Below are positions 1-7,044 of a DNA stretch of 8,350 nt, one piece after another. Below the pieces are notes generated by a model. It was not told the origin of the DNA. It made no database searches and saw only the letters and a list, made by a program, of their open reading frames with translations. The stretch covers positions 1-8,350 of the forward strand of contig CAIPUJ010000008.1 of assembly GCA_903868205.1 (NCBI GenBank). Direction: 5' to 3'. Each line of letters opens with the position of its first letter. Positions within the stretch are counted from its first letter, which is position 1. Origin of the DNA: an uncultured bacterium (GTDB lineage Bacteria > Patescibacteriota > Minisyncoccia > Phycocordibacterales > GWA1-40-21). The position numbers and the translations under genes are program-made.

Positions 1-2
1 AA

Positions 3-95
3 GTTGTCCGAATAATTAAAGTCCGAGGACTCACCTTTTCCCGTCGAAGACTCCTCTTCAAGGAGAGACCTCTGACTTTTTCTGTTCTGCCGTAA
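3..95. other. Upstream intergenic leader with short inverted repeats, no assigned gene
   Basis: This stretch lies before the mraY promoter and is richer in G+C than the genes that follow. It contains several short self-complementary pieces: GTCC-GA-GGAC at 21-30, GAAGA/TCTTC at 46-50 and 55-59, and the competing CTCCT/AGGAG at 51-55 and 61-65. GTCCGA occurs twice (6-11 and 21-26). One frame is open from position 3 to a TAA at 93-95, but its Arg/Leu-rich translation matches no wall-synthesis enzyme I recognise. It may be the 3' tail or 3' UTR of the preceding gene, or plain spacer. There is no clear U-tract terminator. Confidence 0.3.
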
Positions 96-106
96 GCGAG
101 CAAGCC

Positions 107-135
107 TTTATTTTTAAGGTTAGAAGTTATATAAT
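107..135 (+). promoter_or_regulatory. Promoter for the mraY operon (near-leaderless start)
   Basis: A perfect -10 hexamer TATAAT lies at 130-135. A weak -35, TTTATT at 107-112, is separated from it by 17 bp. Transcription would normally begin about 7 nt after the -10, near 142, only about 4 nt before the mraY ATG at 146. No Shine-Dalgarno sequence could fit in such a leader and none is seen. This is the only good promoter found upstream of the five wall and division genes. Confidence 0.6.
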
Positions 136-145
136 ACACATCAAT

Positions 146-1219
146 ATGGCAATAAATATAATAAAAGTAATACTTCCTGCGGTTATTTCTTTCGTAATTG
201 GTATTTTGATAACTCCAGTTCTTACAAATTTTTTATATAAACATAAAATGTGGAAGAAGAAGGCAAAAACCGTTTCTTCTGTAGATGGTGGCGGAACACC
301 TATTTTTAATAGTCTTCATCTTGAAAAAGAAGTCGGTACACCAAGAATGGGTGGAATAATAATTTGGTCATCAGTAATTATTACGACACTTGGCTTTTGG
401 ATTTTTGGAGAAATATTTAATACAAGCATGATGGATAAGTTTGCATATTTAAGTAGAAATCAAACTTGGATTCCTTTTTTCACATTAATATTTGGAGCGA
501 TTGTTGGACTTATAGATGATCTTTTAGAAATACGTGGAAGTGAAAACACTAAACATGCTGGTGGCTTGTCACTTAGCAAAAGACTGATTTTAGTTGGTGT
601 AATTTCTTTTTTAATTTCTCTTTGGTTTTATTTTAAACTCGAAGTAAATACAATTAATTTTCCTTTCATTATTGGGGTGAATCTTAGTTGGCTTTTTATT
701 CCAATTTTTGTTGGTGTAATTTTATTTATTTATTCTGGAGGAGTAATCGACGGTATAGATGGACTTGCTGGAGGAGTATTTGCTTCTGCCTTCACTGCTT
801 ATGCTGGTATTGCTTTCTTCCAAAATCAAATAGACCTTGCTGCTTTCTGTGTCGTTATTGTGGGAGCCATTCTTGCATTTCTTTGGTTTAATATTCCACC
901 CGCAAGATTTTATATGTCTGAGACGGGAAGTATGGCCCTCACTATCACTTTGGCAATCGTGGCATTTATGACGGATTCAATGGTTGGTGGACGTGGAGTA
1001 GCTGTTCTTCCTATAATTGCATTACCACTTGTGATCACTACTTTTTCTGTGATGATTCAGATGCTTTCAAAAAAGTTTAGAAATAAAAAAGTTTTTCTTG
1101 TTGCTCCAGTGCATCATCATTTTGAAGCTATAGGTTGGCCAGCTTACAAAGTCTCAATGAGATATTGGGTTGTAAGTATTGTTTGTGCCATCTTTGGTTT
1201 AATTTTGGCGATAATATAA
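146..1219 (+). CDS. mraY: Phospho-N-acetylmuramoyl-pentapeptide-transferase (MraY)
   Basis: MraY transfers phospho-MurNAc-pentapeptide from its UDP carrier to undecaprenyl phosphate at the inner membrane face, making lipid I. The 357-aa length is normal, and about ten hydrophobic segments run through the protein. Family motifs are in order: TPRMGG at 65-70 (usually TPTMGG), the Mg-binding DD at 124-125, IDGIDGLAGG at 201-210, and APVHHHFE at 320-327 followed by the conserved GWP/KV stretch. Two usually invariant positions differ. The Asn of the NLTDG motif is Gly199, and the Asp of MGDxGS is Glu259 (read MSETGS at 257-262). These look like lineage variants rather than decay, because the frame is intact and the gene heads the operon. 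The alternative is a related polyprenyl-phosphate sugar-phosphate transferase, but the HHH motif and the ftsW-murG neighbours favour MraY. The TAA abuts the ftsW ATG. Confidence 0.93.
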   Translation: MAINIIKVILPAVISFVIGILITPVLTNFLYKHKMWKKKAKTVSSVDGGGTPIFNSLHLEKEVGTPRMGGIIIWSSVIITTLGFWIFGEIFNTSMMDKFAYLSRNQTWIPFFTLIFGAIVGLIDDLLEIRGSENTKHAGGLSLSKRLILVGVISFLISLWFYFKLEVNTINFPFIIGVNLSWLFIPIFVGVILFIYSGGVIDGIDGLAGGVFASAFTAYAGIAFFQNQIDLAAFCVVIVGAILAFLWFNIPPARFYMSETGSMALTITLAIVAFMTDSMVGGRGVAVLPIIALPLVITTFSVMIQMLSKKFRNKKVFLVAPVHHHFEAIGWPAYKVSMRYWVVSIVCAIFGLILAII

Positions 1220-2332
1220 ATGTCTAAAGCACTTAAAGTTGATAGAACTTTTTTGATAACCGTATTGTTCTTACTATTTTTTGGTTTTACTGTTTTTATA
1301 TCTGCCTCTATGGGAATCCTTGCAAAAGACATGGCTCAATTTGCTGTTGTAACATTTAAACAAGCCTTCTTTGGACTGCTTCTCGGACTTATATCTTGTT
1401 TCGTTTTTTCTCATATAAATTATAAACTTTTTAAAAAGTTTTCTCTTGGAATATTTTTAGGATCGATAGCTATAATGTGTTTTGTTTTTATTCCAGGAGT
1501 TGGAATGACTTTAAATGGTTCGACAAGATGGATTAATCTATTTGGCCTCACTACATTCCAACCCATAGAAATATTAAATATTGGTTTCGTGATTTATTGG
1601 GGAGCATGGTTGGCTCTTTATAAGGATAAAATTCAACAGTTTAGGTATGGTCTTTTGCCACTAATTATTTTGTTGGGAATTTGCAGTATCCCTATAATAT
1701 TACAACCAGACGTAGATTCTTTGTTTTTCTTGGGTTTGATTGGTGTCACAATGTTTATTTCTGCTGGAGGGAAAATTAAACACACATTATTACTTATGGT
1801 GGCTGGAGTTGTTTGTATTACTATACTTGCTTTTGCTAAGCCATATGTAAAAGACAGAATAATTTCTTTTTTAAATCCTCAAGAAAATTCACTTACATCT
1901 GGATATCAAATACAACAATCTTTAATTGCTGTTGGATCTGGGCAAATATTTGGTAGAGGGTTAGGACAGGGGATACAAAAATTTAAATTTTTACCAGAAT
2001 CTATCAGTGATTCTATTTTTGCTGTTTTGGGAGAAGAAATGGGTTTTGTGGGATGTGTTTTTGTTATACTTGTATTCTTATTTTTGATATTTAGAGCCTT
2101 CAGGATAGCTATAAGATCGCCTGATAATTTCGGTGGACTTTTGGTGGTTGGAATTGTTATACTTATAATATCGAGGTCTTTTATGAATATAGGCTCGATG
2201 CTTGGTATTGTGCCGATCTCAGGTGTTCCGCTCGCTTTCTTTAGTCAGGGAGGTACGGCAATGCTAATCACACTTTCAGAAATCGGTATTATTTTAAACA
2301 TATCAAAATTTAATAAAATAAAAAATAAATGA
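1220..2332 (+). CDS. ftsW: SEDS-family peptidoglycan glycosyltransferase FtsW
   Basis: FtsW polymerises lipid II into glycan strands at the division septum, normally paired with a class B penicillin-binding protein. The 370-aa protein has about ten membrane segments and the SEDS signatures: NGSTRWI at 99-105, QPIEILN at 114-120 (usually QPSE), and GRGLGQGIQKFKFLPE at 245-260. These are followed by SISDSIFAVLGEEMGF, whose Asp264 corresponds to the proposed catalytic Asp of the large extracellular loop. SGVPLAFFSQGG at 334-345 matches the PxTGxPLPFxSxGG motif. RodA is the paralogous alternative; placement between mraY and murG argues for FtsW. The ATG directly follows the mraY stop with no ribosome-binding site, and the TGA overlaps the murG ATG by 4 nt, so translation is probably coupled. 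Confidence 0.9.
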   Translation: MSKALKVDRTFLITVLFLLFFGFTVFISASMGILAKDMAQFAVVTFKQAFFGLLLGLISCFVFSHINYKLFKKFSLGIFLGSIAIMCFVFIPGVGMTLNGSTRWINLFGLTTFQPIEILNIGFVIYWGAWLALYKDKIQQFRYGLLPLIILLGICSIPIILQPDVDSLFFLGLIGVTMFISAGGKIKHTLLLMVAGVVCITILAFAKPYVKDRIISFLNPQENSLTSGYQIQQSLIAVGSGQIFGRGLGQGIQKFKFLPESISDSIFAVLGEEMGFVGCVFVILVFLFLIFRAFRIAIRSPDNFGGLLVVGIVILIISRSFMNIGSMLGIVPISGVPLAFFSQGGTAMLITLSEIGIILNISKFNKIKNK

Positions 2333-3456
2333 AAATATTATTAACAGGAGGGGGATCTGGTGGACATTTTTATCCACTAATAGCAATTGCAGAAGAAATA
2401 AATAGACAAATAAGAGAGGAGAAACTTTTGCCTGTAGAGCTTTTCTTTATGTCTGATTCTCCATATGATGCAGAAGCACTTTTAGAAAATAATATTACCT
2501 TTATAAAAATTCCTTCAGGGAAAATAAGAAGATATTTTTCTCTTAAGAATATTCCTGATTTATTCAGAACTTTTTTTGGAATAATTTCCGCAACAAAGAA
2601 ACTTTTCAATCTATATCCAGATGTAATATTTAGTAAAGGAGCCTATACAAGTTTCCCCATATTATTTGCTGCTAGATTATTAAAAATCCCTGTGATGATA
2701 CACGAGTCTGATAGTGTACCAGGAAGAACAAATACATGGTCAGCAAAATTTGCTCAAAGAATAGCTGTATCATATCCTGAGACCGTTAAATATTTTAATT
2801 CTAAGAAAGTTGCCTACACCGGAAACCCTGTAAGAAAAGCAATTCTTCAACCAACGAAATCTGCTTCAAAAGAATTCCTAAATATGGCAGAAGATCTTCC
2901 TGTTGTTTTCATACTTGGTGGTTCACTTGGTTCAAGACTTATAAATGAACAAATATTAAATATTCTTCCTCAGCTTGTAGAGAAATATTATGTTGTGCAT
3001 CAGACAGGTAAATTAAATATTGAGGAGATATCAAGAACAGCTAGTGTTGTGCTTGCCGATAGTCATTACAAAACAAGATATAGACCTTATGATTATATGG
3101 ACAATCTAAATATGAGTATGGCTGCTGGTGCAGCGAGCCTTGTTATATCAAGAGCGGGTTCAACAATATTTGAAATAGCAAATTGGGGTATACCAAGTAT
3201 TATAATTCCGATTACGGATTCAAACGGTGATCACCAAAGAGAAAATGCATACAATTATGGCAGATCCGGAGCTTGTACTGTAATAGAAGAATCAAATCTT
3301 TCAGCAAATATTCTTTTGTCAGAGGTTGAAAGGATAATGACAAATTCAAAGATTGTAGAGAAAATGTCGTTAGCTGCAAAAGAATTTGTTAAGGCGGATT
3401 CAGCAAAAGTGATAGCAGAAGAAATAATTAAAATAGGAATACAACATGAAGAATAA
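2329..3456 (+). CDS. murG: UDP-GlcNAc:lipid I GlcNAc transferase (MurG)
   Basis: MurG adds GlcNAc from UDP-GlcNAc to lipid I on the cytoplasmic membrane face, completing lipid II. The 375-aa protein has the two-domain GT-B layout. The N-terminal glycine-rich loop is GGGSGGH at 7-13, followed by YPLIAIAEE. SKGAYTSFP at 102-110 and IHESDSVPGRTN at 124-135 correspond to the usual KG-GY-S-P and HEQN-PG motifs, the latter altered. The C-terminal donor domain shows FILGGSLGSRLIN at 194-206, SRAGSTIFE at 274-282 and GDHQRENA at 300-307, which carry the Glu and Gln/Asn that bind UDP-GlcNAc. The start overlaps the ftsW stop (ATGA). The 3' end overlaps gltX by 11 nt, placing it mid-operon. There is no Shine-Dalgarno sequence, so coupling from ftsW is likely. 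Confidence 0.95.
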   Translation: MKILLTGGGSGGHFYPLIAIAEEINRQIREEKLLPVELFFMSDSPYDAEALLENNITFIKIPSGKIRRYFSLKNIPDLFRTFFGIISATKKLFNLYPDVIFSKGAYTSFPILFAARLLKIPVMIHESDSVPGRTNTWSAKFAQRIAVSYPETVKYFNSKKVAYTGNPVRKAILQPTKSASKEFLNMAEDLPVVFILGGSLGSRLINEQILNILPQLVEKYYVVHQTGKLNIEEISRTASVVLADSHYKTRYRPYDYMDNLNMSMAAGAASLVISRAGSTIFEIANWGIPSIIIPITDSNGDHQRENAYNYGRSGACTVIEESNLSANILLSEVERIMTNSKIVEKMSLAAKEFVKADSAKVIAEEIIKIGIQHEE

Positions 3457-4801
3457 TGATAAAATAATTGCAAGATTTCCGCCAAGTCCTACGGGATGGT
3501 TCCATATTGGTAATGCTAGAACTGCATTATTTAATTATTTTTTTGTAAAAAAAAATAACGGACAACTTCTTTTTAGATTAGAAGATACTGATAAGGAAAG
3601 ATCTAACGATGAGTATAGCAAAGATATTGTAGAGGGTTTGAAATGGCTTGGTATTGATATAGATTTTAATAATGTATATAAACAATCTGAACACAGTGCT
3701 ACTTATAGAAAGTATATAGAAAAAATGATTGCTGAAGACAAAGCGTATATTTCAAAAGAACAGGTAAAGGAAGAAGGTCAGAGAGCGGAAGTTATAAGAC
3801 TTAAAAACCCAGGTAAGAAGGTAGTTTTTGAAGATATGATAAGGGGTGCTGTTGAAGTTGATACCACAGAGCTCGGTGATTTTGTTATAGCAAAAAGTAT
3901 TGATGAACCAATTTATCACCTTGCTGTTGTTGTAGACGACTTTGAAATGGGGGTCAATCATATTATTAGAGGAGAAGATGGCATCTATAATACTCCAAGA
4001 CAGATTTTGATACAGGAAGCCATAGGCGCTCCAAGACCTGTATATGCTCATATGCCTTTTATTTTAAATCAGGATAGATCTAAGCTTTCAAAGAGACAGC
4101 AAGGCGAAATGGTTTCTCTGAAATATTATAGAGAACAGGGATATTCACCAGAAGCAATGGTAAATTTCCTAGCTTTTATCGGGTGGAATCCTGGAGATGA
4201 TACAGAAATAATGTCTATGGAAGAAATCATAAATAAATTTGATATTATGAAAGTCCAAAAAGCCGGAGCAATATTTAATATAGAAAAATTACTTTGGATA
4301 AATAAAGAATATCTTAAGAAACTTCCAATAGAAAAAATACAGAAAGAAATTAAATTAAGAATTACACAGAATTCAGGGTTTCAGGATGACGAAATTATTA
4401 AAAAAATAACTCCAATTATTTTAGAAAGAATAAATGTTTGGTCTGATATAGATCAGATGTTGAAAGATGGTGATATTCAATATTTCTTTGAGAAGCCAAT
4501 TTTAGACAAAGAAATGATCGTTTGGAAAAAGGGTGGTACAGCAGAAGAAGCTGCAGAAAATCTTAAACTTGTATCGGAAGTATTTGAAAAAATGGATGAG
4601 AATAAATTTACTTCAGAAAACGTAAAAGAAGCTATTTGGAAAATTGCTGAAGAGAAAGGGAAGGGGAATGTGCTTTGGCCTCTCCGTGTTTCCCTCTCAG
4701 GAAAAGAAAAATCCCCAGACCCATTCACTCTCTGCGGTACGTTAGGCAAGACAGAAGTTCTTTCAAGAATCACTATCGCCATCGAATTGTTATCAAAATA
4801 A
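3446..4801 (+). CDS. gltX: Glutamyl-tRNA synthetase (class I)
   Basis: This enzyme charges tRNA-Glu with glutamate. The 451-aa protein has the class I Rossmann catalytic core. FPPSPTGWFHIGNARTALFN at 11-30 contains the HIGH-type site HIGN (20-23), LEDTDKERS follows, and IIRGEDGIYNTPRQ is the tRNA/Glu-binding region. KLSKR at 213-217 is the KMSKS loop. The next stretch, SPEAMVNFLAFIGWNPGDDTE, is typical of GluRS, and an all-helical anticodon-binding C-terminus ends in LSGKEKSPDPFTLCGTLGK. It is far too long for GluQ-RS. Whether it also charges tRNA-Gln (with a GatCAB amidotransferase) cannot be told here. The ATG lies 11 nt inside murG, and the only ribosome-site candidate is a weak AGGA about 3435. 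Placement inside a wall operon is unusual. The TAA precedes the M23 start by 4 nt. Confidence 0.95.
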   Translation: MKNNDKIIARFPPSPTGWFHIGNARTALFNYFFVKKNNGQLLFRLEDTDKERSNDEYSKDIVEGLKWLGIDIDFNNVYKQSEHSATYRKYIEKMIAEDKAYISKEQVKEEGQRAEVIRLKNPGKKVVFEDMIRGAVEVDTTELGDFVIAKSIDEPIYHLAVVVDDFEMGVNHIIRGEDGIYNTPRQILIQEAIGAPRPVYAHMPFILNQDRSKLSKRQQGEMVSLKYYREQGYSPEAMVNFLAFIGWNPGDDTEIMSMEEIINKFDIMKVQKAGAIFNIEKLLWINKEYLKKLPIEKIQKEIKLRITQNSGFQDDEIIKKITPIILERINVWSDIDQMLKDGDIQYFFEKPILDKEMIVWKKGGTAEEAAENLKLVSEVFEKMDENKFTSENVKEAIWKIAEEKGKGNVLWPLRVSLSGKEKSPDPFTLCGTLGKTEVLSRITIAIELLSK

Positions 4802-4805
4802 GATC

Positions 4806-6074
4806 ATGATAATCAACAAATCAGTAAAAATATCTCTTTTTGTATTCTTTACTTTTTTGTTATTAGGAAATATATCACACGGACAGTCAATAGAAGAGAT
4901 AAAAGCAAAAATAGATAGTACTACTCAGAGCAAGTTACAGCTTGAAAAAGAGATTGCCCAATACCAGGCTCAATTAAAAACTATCGGCGGGGAAGTTGAT
5001 TCACTTTCAAAAGCCGTTAAGACTATAGAAGCCACAGAAAAGAAAAATCTTTTGGATATTAAGCTTACCGAGAATAATATTAAGACGACCGAACTTGAAA
5101 TACAAAGGCTCGGGTTTGAGATTGTTGGTAAAGAAAAAGATATAAATTTAAATAGTAAGGTTATAGGACAGACTATAAGAGAAATAAATGAAATAGACCA
5201 AACATCTATTATAGAAAATTTGATATCAAGCTATAATCTTTCTGAATTTTGGATGAGCACAGAAAGTCTTTTCCGAATTCAAAATAGTATAAGACAAAAA
5301 GTCTCAGAGACTAAGGTTATAAAAACTGGTCTTGAAGTAGATAAGGGTGATGCAGAAAGCAAAAGAAAAAAATTAGTCGCATTGAAAGCCGATTTGGAGG
5401 ATCAAAAAACTATTCTTGCTATAAGTAAGAAAGACAAAGCAAATTTGTTAGCTCAAACCAAAAACAAAGAATCTGATTATAAGAAACTTCTTGCTACAAA
5501 ACAGGCCTTGGCAGACGCATTTAATAAAGAGCTCACTCAATTTGAGTCTGATCTAAGGCTTGCGATAGATCCAAAAAGCATTCCAAAGGCAGGTAAAGGA
5601 ATTCTTGCTTATCCGTTGGACGCAGTATATATAACTCAGAAATTTGGAGTCACATCTGACTCTGGAAGACTTTATACATCTGGAAGCCACAATGGTTTAG
5701 ACTTCAGAGCTTCTGTTGGTACAAAAGTAAAAGCTGCACTTTCTGGGACTATTGAAGGCACTGGAGACACAGATACAGTTTGTTCTGCTGCATCATATGG
5801 TAAATGGATTCTTATTAAACATGACAATGGTCTTTCTACTTTATATGGTCACCTTTCTTTAATAAAAGTTAAGGCAGGAGATAGAGTGTATACTGGAGAC
5901 ACAATCGCATACTCTGGAAATACTGGTTATAGTACCGGCCCACACTTACATTTTAGCCTCTACGCTACTCAAGGTGTAAAAATCTCCAGCATGAAGAGCA
6001 AAGTATGCAAAGGAACATACACAATGCCCATAGCAGATCCTAAAGGATATTTAGACCCGTTAACATACTTGTGA
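4806..6074 (+). CDS. Secreted coiled-coil M23 (LytM/EnvC-like) murein hydrolase or activator
   Basis: The 422-aa protein begins with a basic N-terminus and a hydrophobic stretch (about residues 8-21) ending near HGQS, which looks like a signal peptide. Residues about 28-250 are charged, Lys/Glu/Leu-rich and predicted coiled coil, as in EnvC and related division-site factors. The C-terminal LytM domain (about 265-422) has the full catalytic set: HNGLD (His295, Asp299), YGHL (His349) and HLHF (His380, His382). Zinc ligands by analogy with LytM are His295, Asp299 and His382, so this domain may cut peptide cross-links itself, unlike degenerate EnvC. Cys326 and Cys401 could form a disulfide around an insertion before the C-terminus. 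It is last in the operon, after gltX. The start at 4806 is chosen because it gives an uninterrupted signal peptide; no good ribosome site is seen. Confidence 0.88.
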   Translation: MIINKSVKISLFVFFTFLLLGNISHGQSIEEIKAKIDSTTQSKLQLEKEIAQYQAQLKTIGGEVDSLSKAVKTIEATEKKNLLDIKLTENNIKTTELEIQRLGFEIVGKEKDINLNSKVIGQTIREINEIDQTSIIENLISSYNLSEFWMSTESLFRIQNSIRQKVSETKVIKTGLEVDKGDAESKRKKLVALKADLEDQKTILAISKKDKANLLAQTKNKESDYKKLLATKQALADAFNKELTQFESDLRLAIDPKSIPKAGKGILAYPLDAVYITQKFGVTSDSGRLYTSGSHNGLDFRASVGTKVKAALSGTIEGTGDTDTVCSAASYGKWILIKHDNGLSTLYGHLSLIKVKAGDRVYTGDTIAYSGNTGYSTGPHLHFSLYATQGVKISSMKSKVCKGTYTMPIADPKGYLDPLTYL

Positions 6075-6095
6075 ACATTTGCAGGGAAATATTTG

Positions 6096-6104
6096 TGGTA
6101 TAAT
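6096..6104 (+). promoter_or_regulatory. Extended -10 promoter for the 85-aa membrane protein
   Basis: TG-G-TATAAT is a perfect extended -10: TG at 6096-6097, TATAAT at 6099-6104. TTGCAG at 6079-6084 resembles a -35 but the spacer is only 14 bp, so the extended -10 probably carries the promoter. It lies 21 nt after the M23 stop and would give a leader of about 35 nt for the next gene. No intrinsic terminator separates the M23 gene from it, so operon read-through is also possible. Confidence 0.6.
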
Positions 6105-6145
6105 TATCAAAGCTTTTTAATTTATTATTTTAAATAAAAAATTAG

Positions 6146-6403
6146 ATGAAAAATAAAGGTTTAATAAAAATGGTAGTTGTAATAGTAGTCGCACTTATCG
6201 TTCTAGGATACTTTGGTTTTAATATAAAAGATATTATTGAATCAAATGCTGTTCAAACTAATTTGCAATATGTCTGGGACTTCATAAAAACTTTCTGGAA
6301 CAATTACTTAGCGGCTCCTGTGATCTTTGTATGGGATAAGTTCGTCGTAGGAGTCCTTTGGAGGCTTATACAAGAAGGTTTAGGTGCTATGAATTTGGGA
6401 TAA
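6146..6403 (+). CDS. Small membrane protein of unknown function
   Basis: I do not recognise this 85-aa protein. A Lys-rich start is followed by a strong membrane helix (about residues 7-25, Val/Ile-rich). A short charged segment (KDIIES) comes next, then a second, Trp/Phe-rich hydrophobic half (about 43-80) containing VWDFIKTFW and VWDKFVVGVLW. These are two related VWD-plus-aromatic pieces that could be membrane-embedded or amphipathic. There are no cysteines and no catalytic motif. The ATG follows an A/T-only leader without a Shine-Dalgarno sequence, like the core operon genes and unlike the small genes further on. It has its own extended -10 promoter and a terminator 12 nt after the TAA, so it is probably expressed alone. 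The ORF is credible because transcription signals bracket it exactly. Confidence 0.75.
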   Translation: MKNKGLIKMVVVIVVALIVLGYFGFNIKDIIESNAVQTNLQYVWDFIKTFWNNYLAAPVIFVWDKFVVGVLWRLIQEGLGAMNLG

Positions 6404-6414
6404 TTAAACTAAAG

Positions 6415-6434
6415 ACCCTCGAAAGAGGGTTTTT
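6415..6434 (+). terminator. Intrinsic terminator after the 85-aa gene
   Basis: ACCCTC (6415-6420) pairs with GAGGGT (6425-6430) across a GAAA tetraloop (GNRA class). A run of T from 6430 to 6434 follows. Confidence 0.85.
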
Positions 6435-6441
6435 AAATTGT

Positions 6442-6469
6442 TTGACTTAATCTGTTTTAAGGGTAGTAT
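6442..6469 (+). promoter_or_regulatory. Probable promoter for the 95-aa soluble protein
   Basis: TTGACT at 6442-6447 (5 of 6 to consensus) is followed after 16 bp by TAGTAT at 6464-6469 (4 of 6). It sits directly downstream of the preceding terminator and would give a leader of about 38 nt ending in a strong ribosome site. Confidence 0.5.
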
Positions 6470-6513
6470 TACTTTTAGATTTTGTTAAATAATAAAATAT
6501 TGGAGGGTTTGCT

Positions 6514-6801
6514 ATGAAATGTATAGTTAAAATGTTTATCGCATTACAAGAAGATGCACAACTAGTAACGAATCATAGAGTAAGAATCCTATTTGATTCA
6601 CCAAGATTGGCAGAAGATTGGCTTACCAAAAATAGTTTTAAAAAATATAAATCTCTTGCCAAGACAGATCTTTGGGAATCAACTAAATCTGGGTATATTG
6701 TCGGGAGCCTACACATTAGTAGATCTGAAGGAGAAGCAATTAGAGCAAGAGTAGAAATCGATGAAAGATTTGTTGGTCCTGAAGATATCCAGTTCACTTG
6801 A
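6514..6801 (+). CDS. Small soluble alpha/beta protein of unknown function
   Basis: I do not recognise this 95-aa protein. A strong GGAGG (6502-6506) 7 nt before the ATG fixes the start. There is no signal peptide or long hydrophobic segment. Visible pieces are a beta-like VRILFDSP (23-30), a helix RLAEDWLTKNSF (31-42), a Lys-rich turn (43-50), a second beta region YIVGSLHI (61-68) and an acidic, Arg-containing tail ending in EDIQFT. The pattern fits a compact beta-alpha-beta domain, perhaps a small regulator or binding protein, but no function can be assigned. It is a single-gene unit, with a promoter upstream and an intrinsic terminator 12 nt after the TGA. The strong ribosome site sets it apart from the wall operon. 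Confidence 0.7.
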   Translation: MKCIVKMFIALQEDAQLVTNHRVRILFDSPRLAEDWLTKNSFKKYKSLAKTDLWESTKSGYIVGSLHISRSEGEAIRARVEIDERFVGPEDIQFT

Positions 6802-6813
6802 ACAGTACATCCT

Positions 6814-6840
6814 AGAACCCTGAAATACGGGTTCTTTTTT
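6814..6840 (+). terminator. Intrinsic terminator after the 95-aa gene
   Basis: AGAACCC (6814-6820) pairs with GGGTTCT (6829-6835) around an 8-nt loop and is followed by a T run to 6840. Confidence 0.85.
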
Positions 6841-6867
6841 ATTTACCTTAAAATAGCCAAAAACACG

Positions 6868-6892
6868 AAAAAAGGCCAAAACGGCCTTTTTT
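6868..6892. terminator. Symmetric (bidirectional) intrinsic terminator
   Basis: A perfect 10-bp stem pairs AAAAAAGGCC (6868-6877) with GGCCTTTTTT (6883-6892) over an AAAAC loop. The A run on one side and the T run on the other make it competent on both strands. It stands 28 nt after another terminator, so it doubles up the stop for rightward transcription. No minus-strand gene is visible that would need it. Confidence 0.75.
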
Positions 6893-7044
6893 GATAAAAA
6901 GTGAAAAATGACTAAATTAGAAATTTTATGATGTTGGTCTAGGGGAGAGTGAAATCTTTTTAGAAATATTTTTTGAGATAAATTACAAAATAGTTGAAAG
7001 TAAAAAGTTTTTAAAGTTTATAAAGGAAAATTCTAAAAATACCC
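6893..7044. other. Intergenic, very AT-rich, nothing recognised
   Basis: This stretch has only stops and very short frames; for example, ATG at 6908 gives 7 codons. The one GC-richer patch (about 6938-6951, AGGGGAGAG-like) has no pairing partner I can find. I see no tRNA, no clear promoter and no repeat. Confidence 0.5.

Noticed and set aside
3..95. Open frame ending in TAA at 93-95, possible tail of an upstream gene
   Set aside because: It is only 30 codons, has no visible start and gives an Arg-rich translation matching no expected mur or division protein. Short inverted repeats explain the composition as well.
688..891. 67-aa frame inside mraY
   Set aside because: It is an overlapping frame of a well-conserved gene, rich in Cys/Trp/Phe from out-of-frame reading, with no ribosome site.
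3752..4051. 99-aa minus-strand frame
   Set aside because: It lies wholly opposite gltX, with no promoter or ribosome site and an implausible composition.
4477..4782. 101-aa minus-strand frame
   Set aside because: It is antisense to the conserved C-terminal part of gltX; its Ser/Phe-rich product is typical of a shadow frame.
6121..6145. Terminator between the M23 gene and the 85-aa gene
   Set aside because: The TTTATT/AAATAAA pairing is all A/T and lies in the leader downstream of the promoter; it is not a credible terminator.
6908..6931. ATG giving a 7-codon ORF in the gap
   Set aside because: It is too short and has no ribosome site or relation to a downstream gene.
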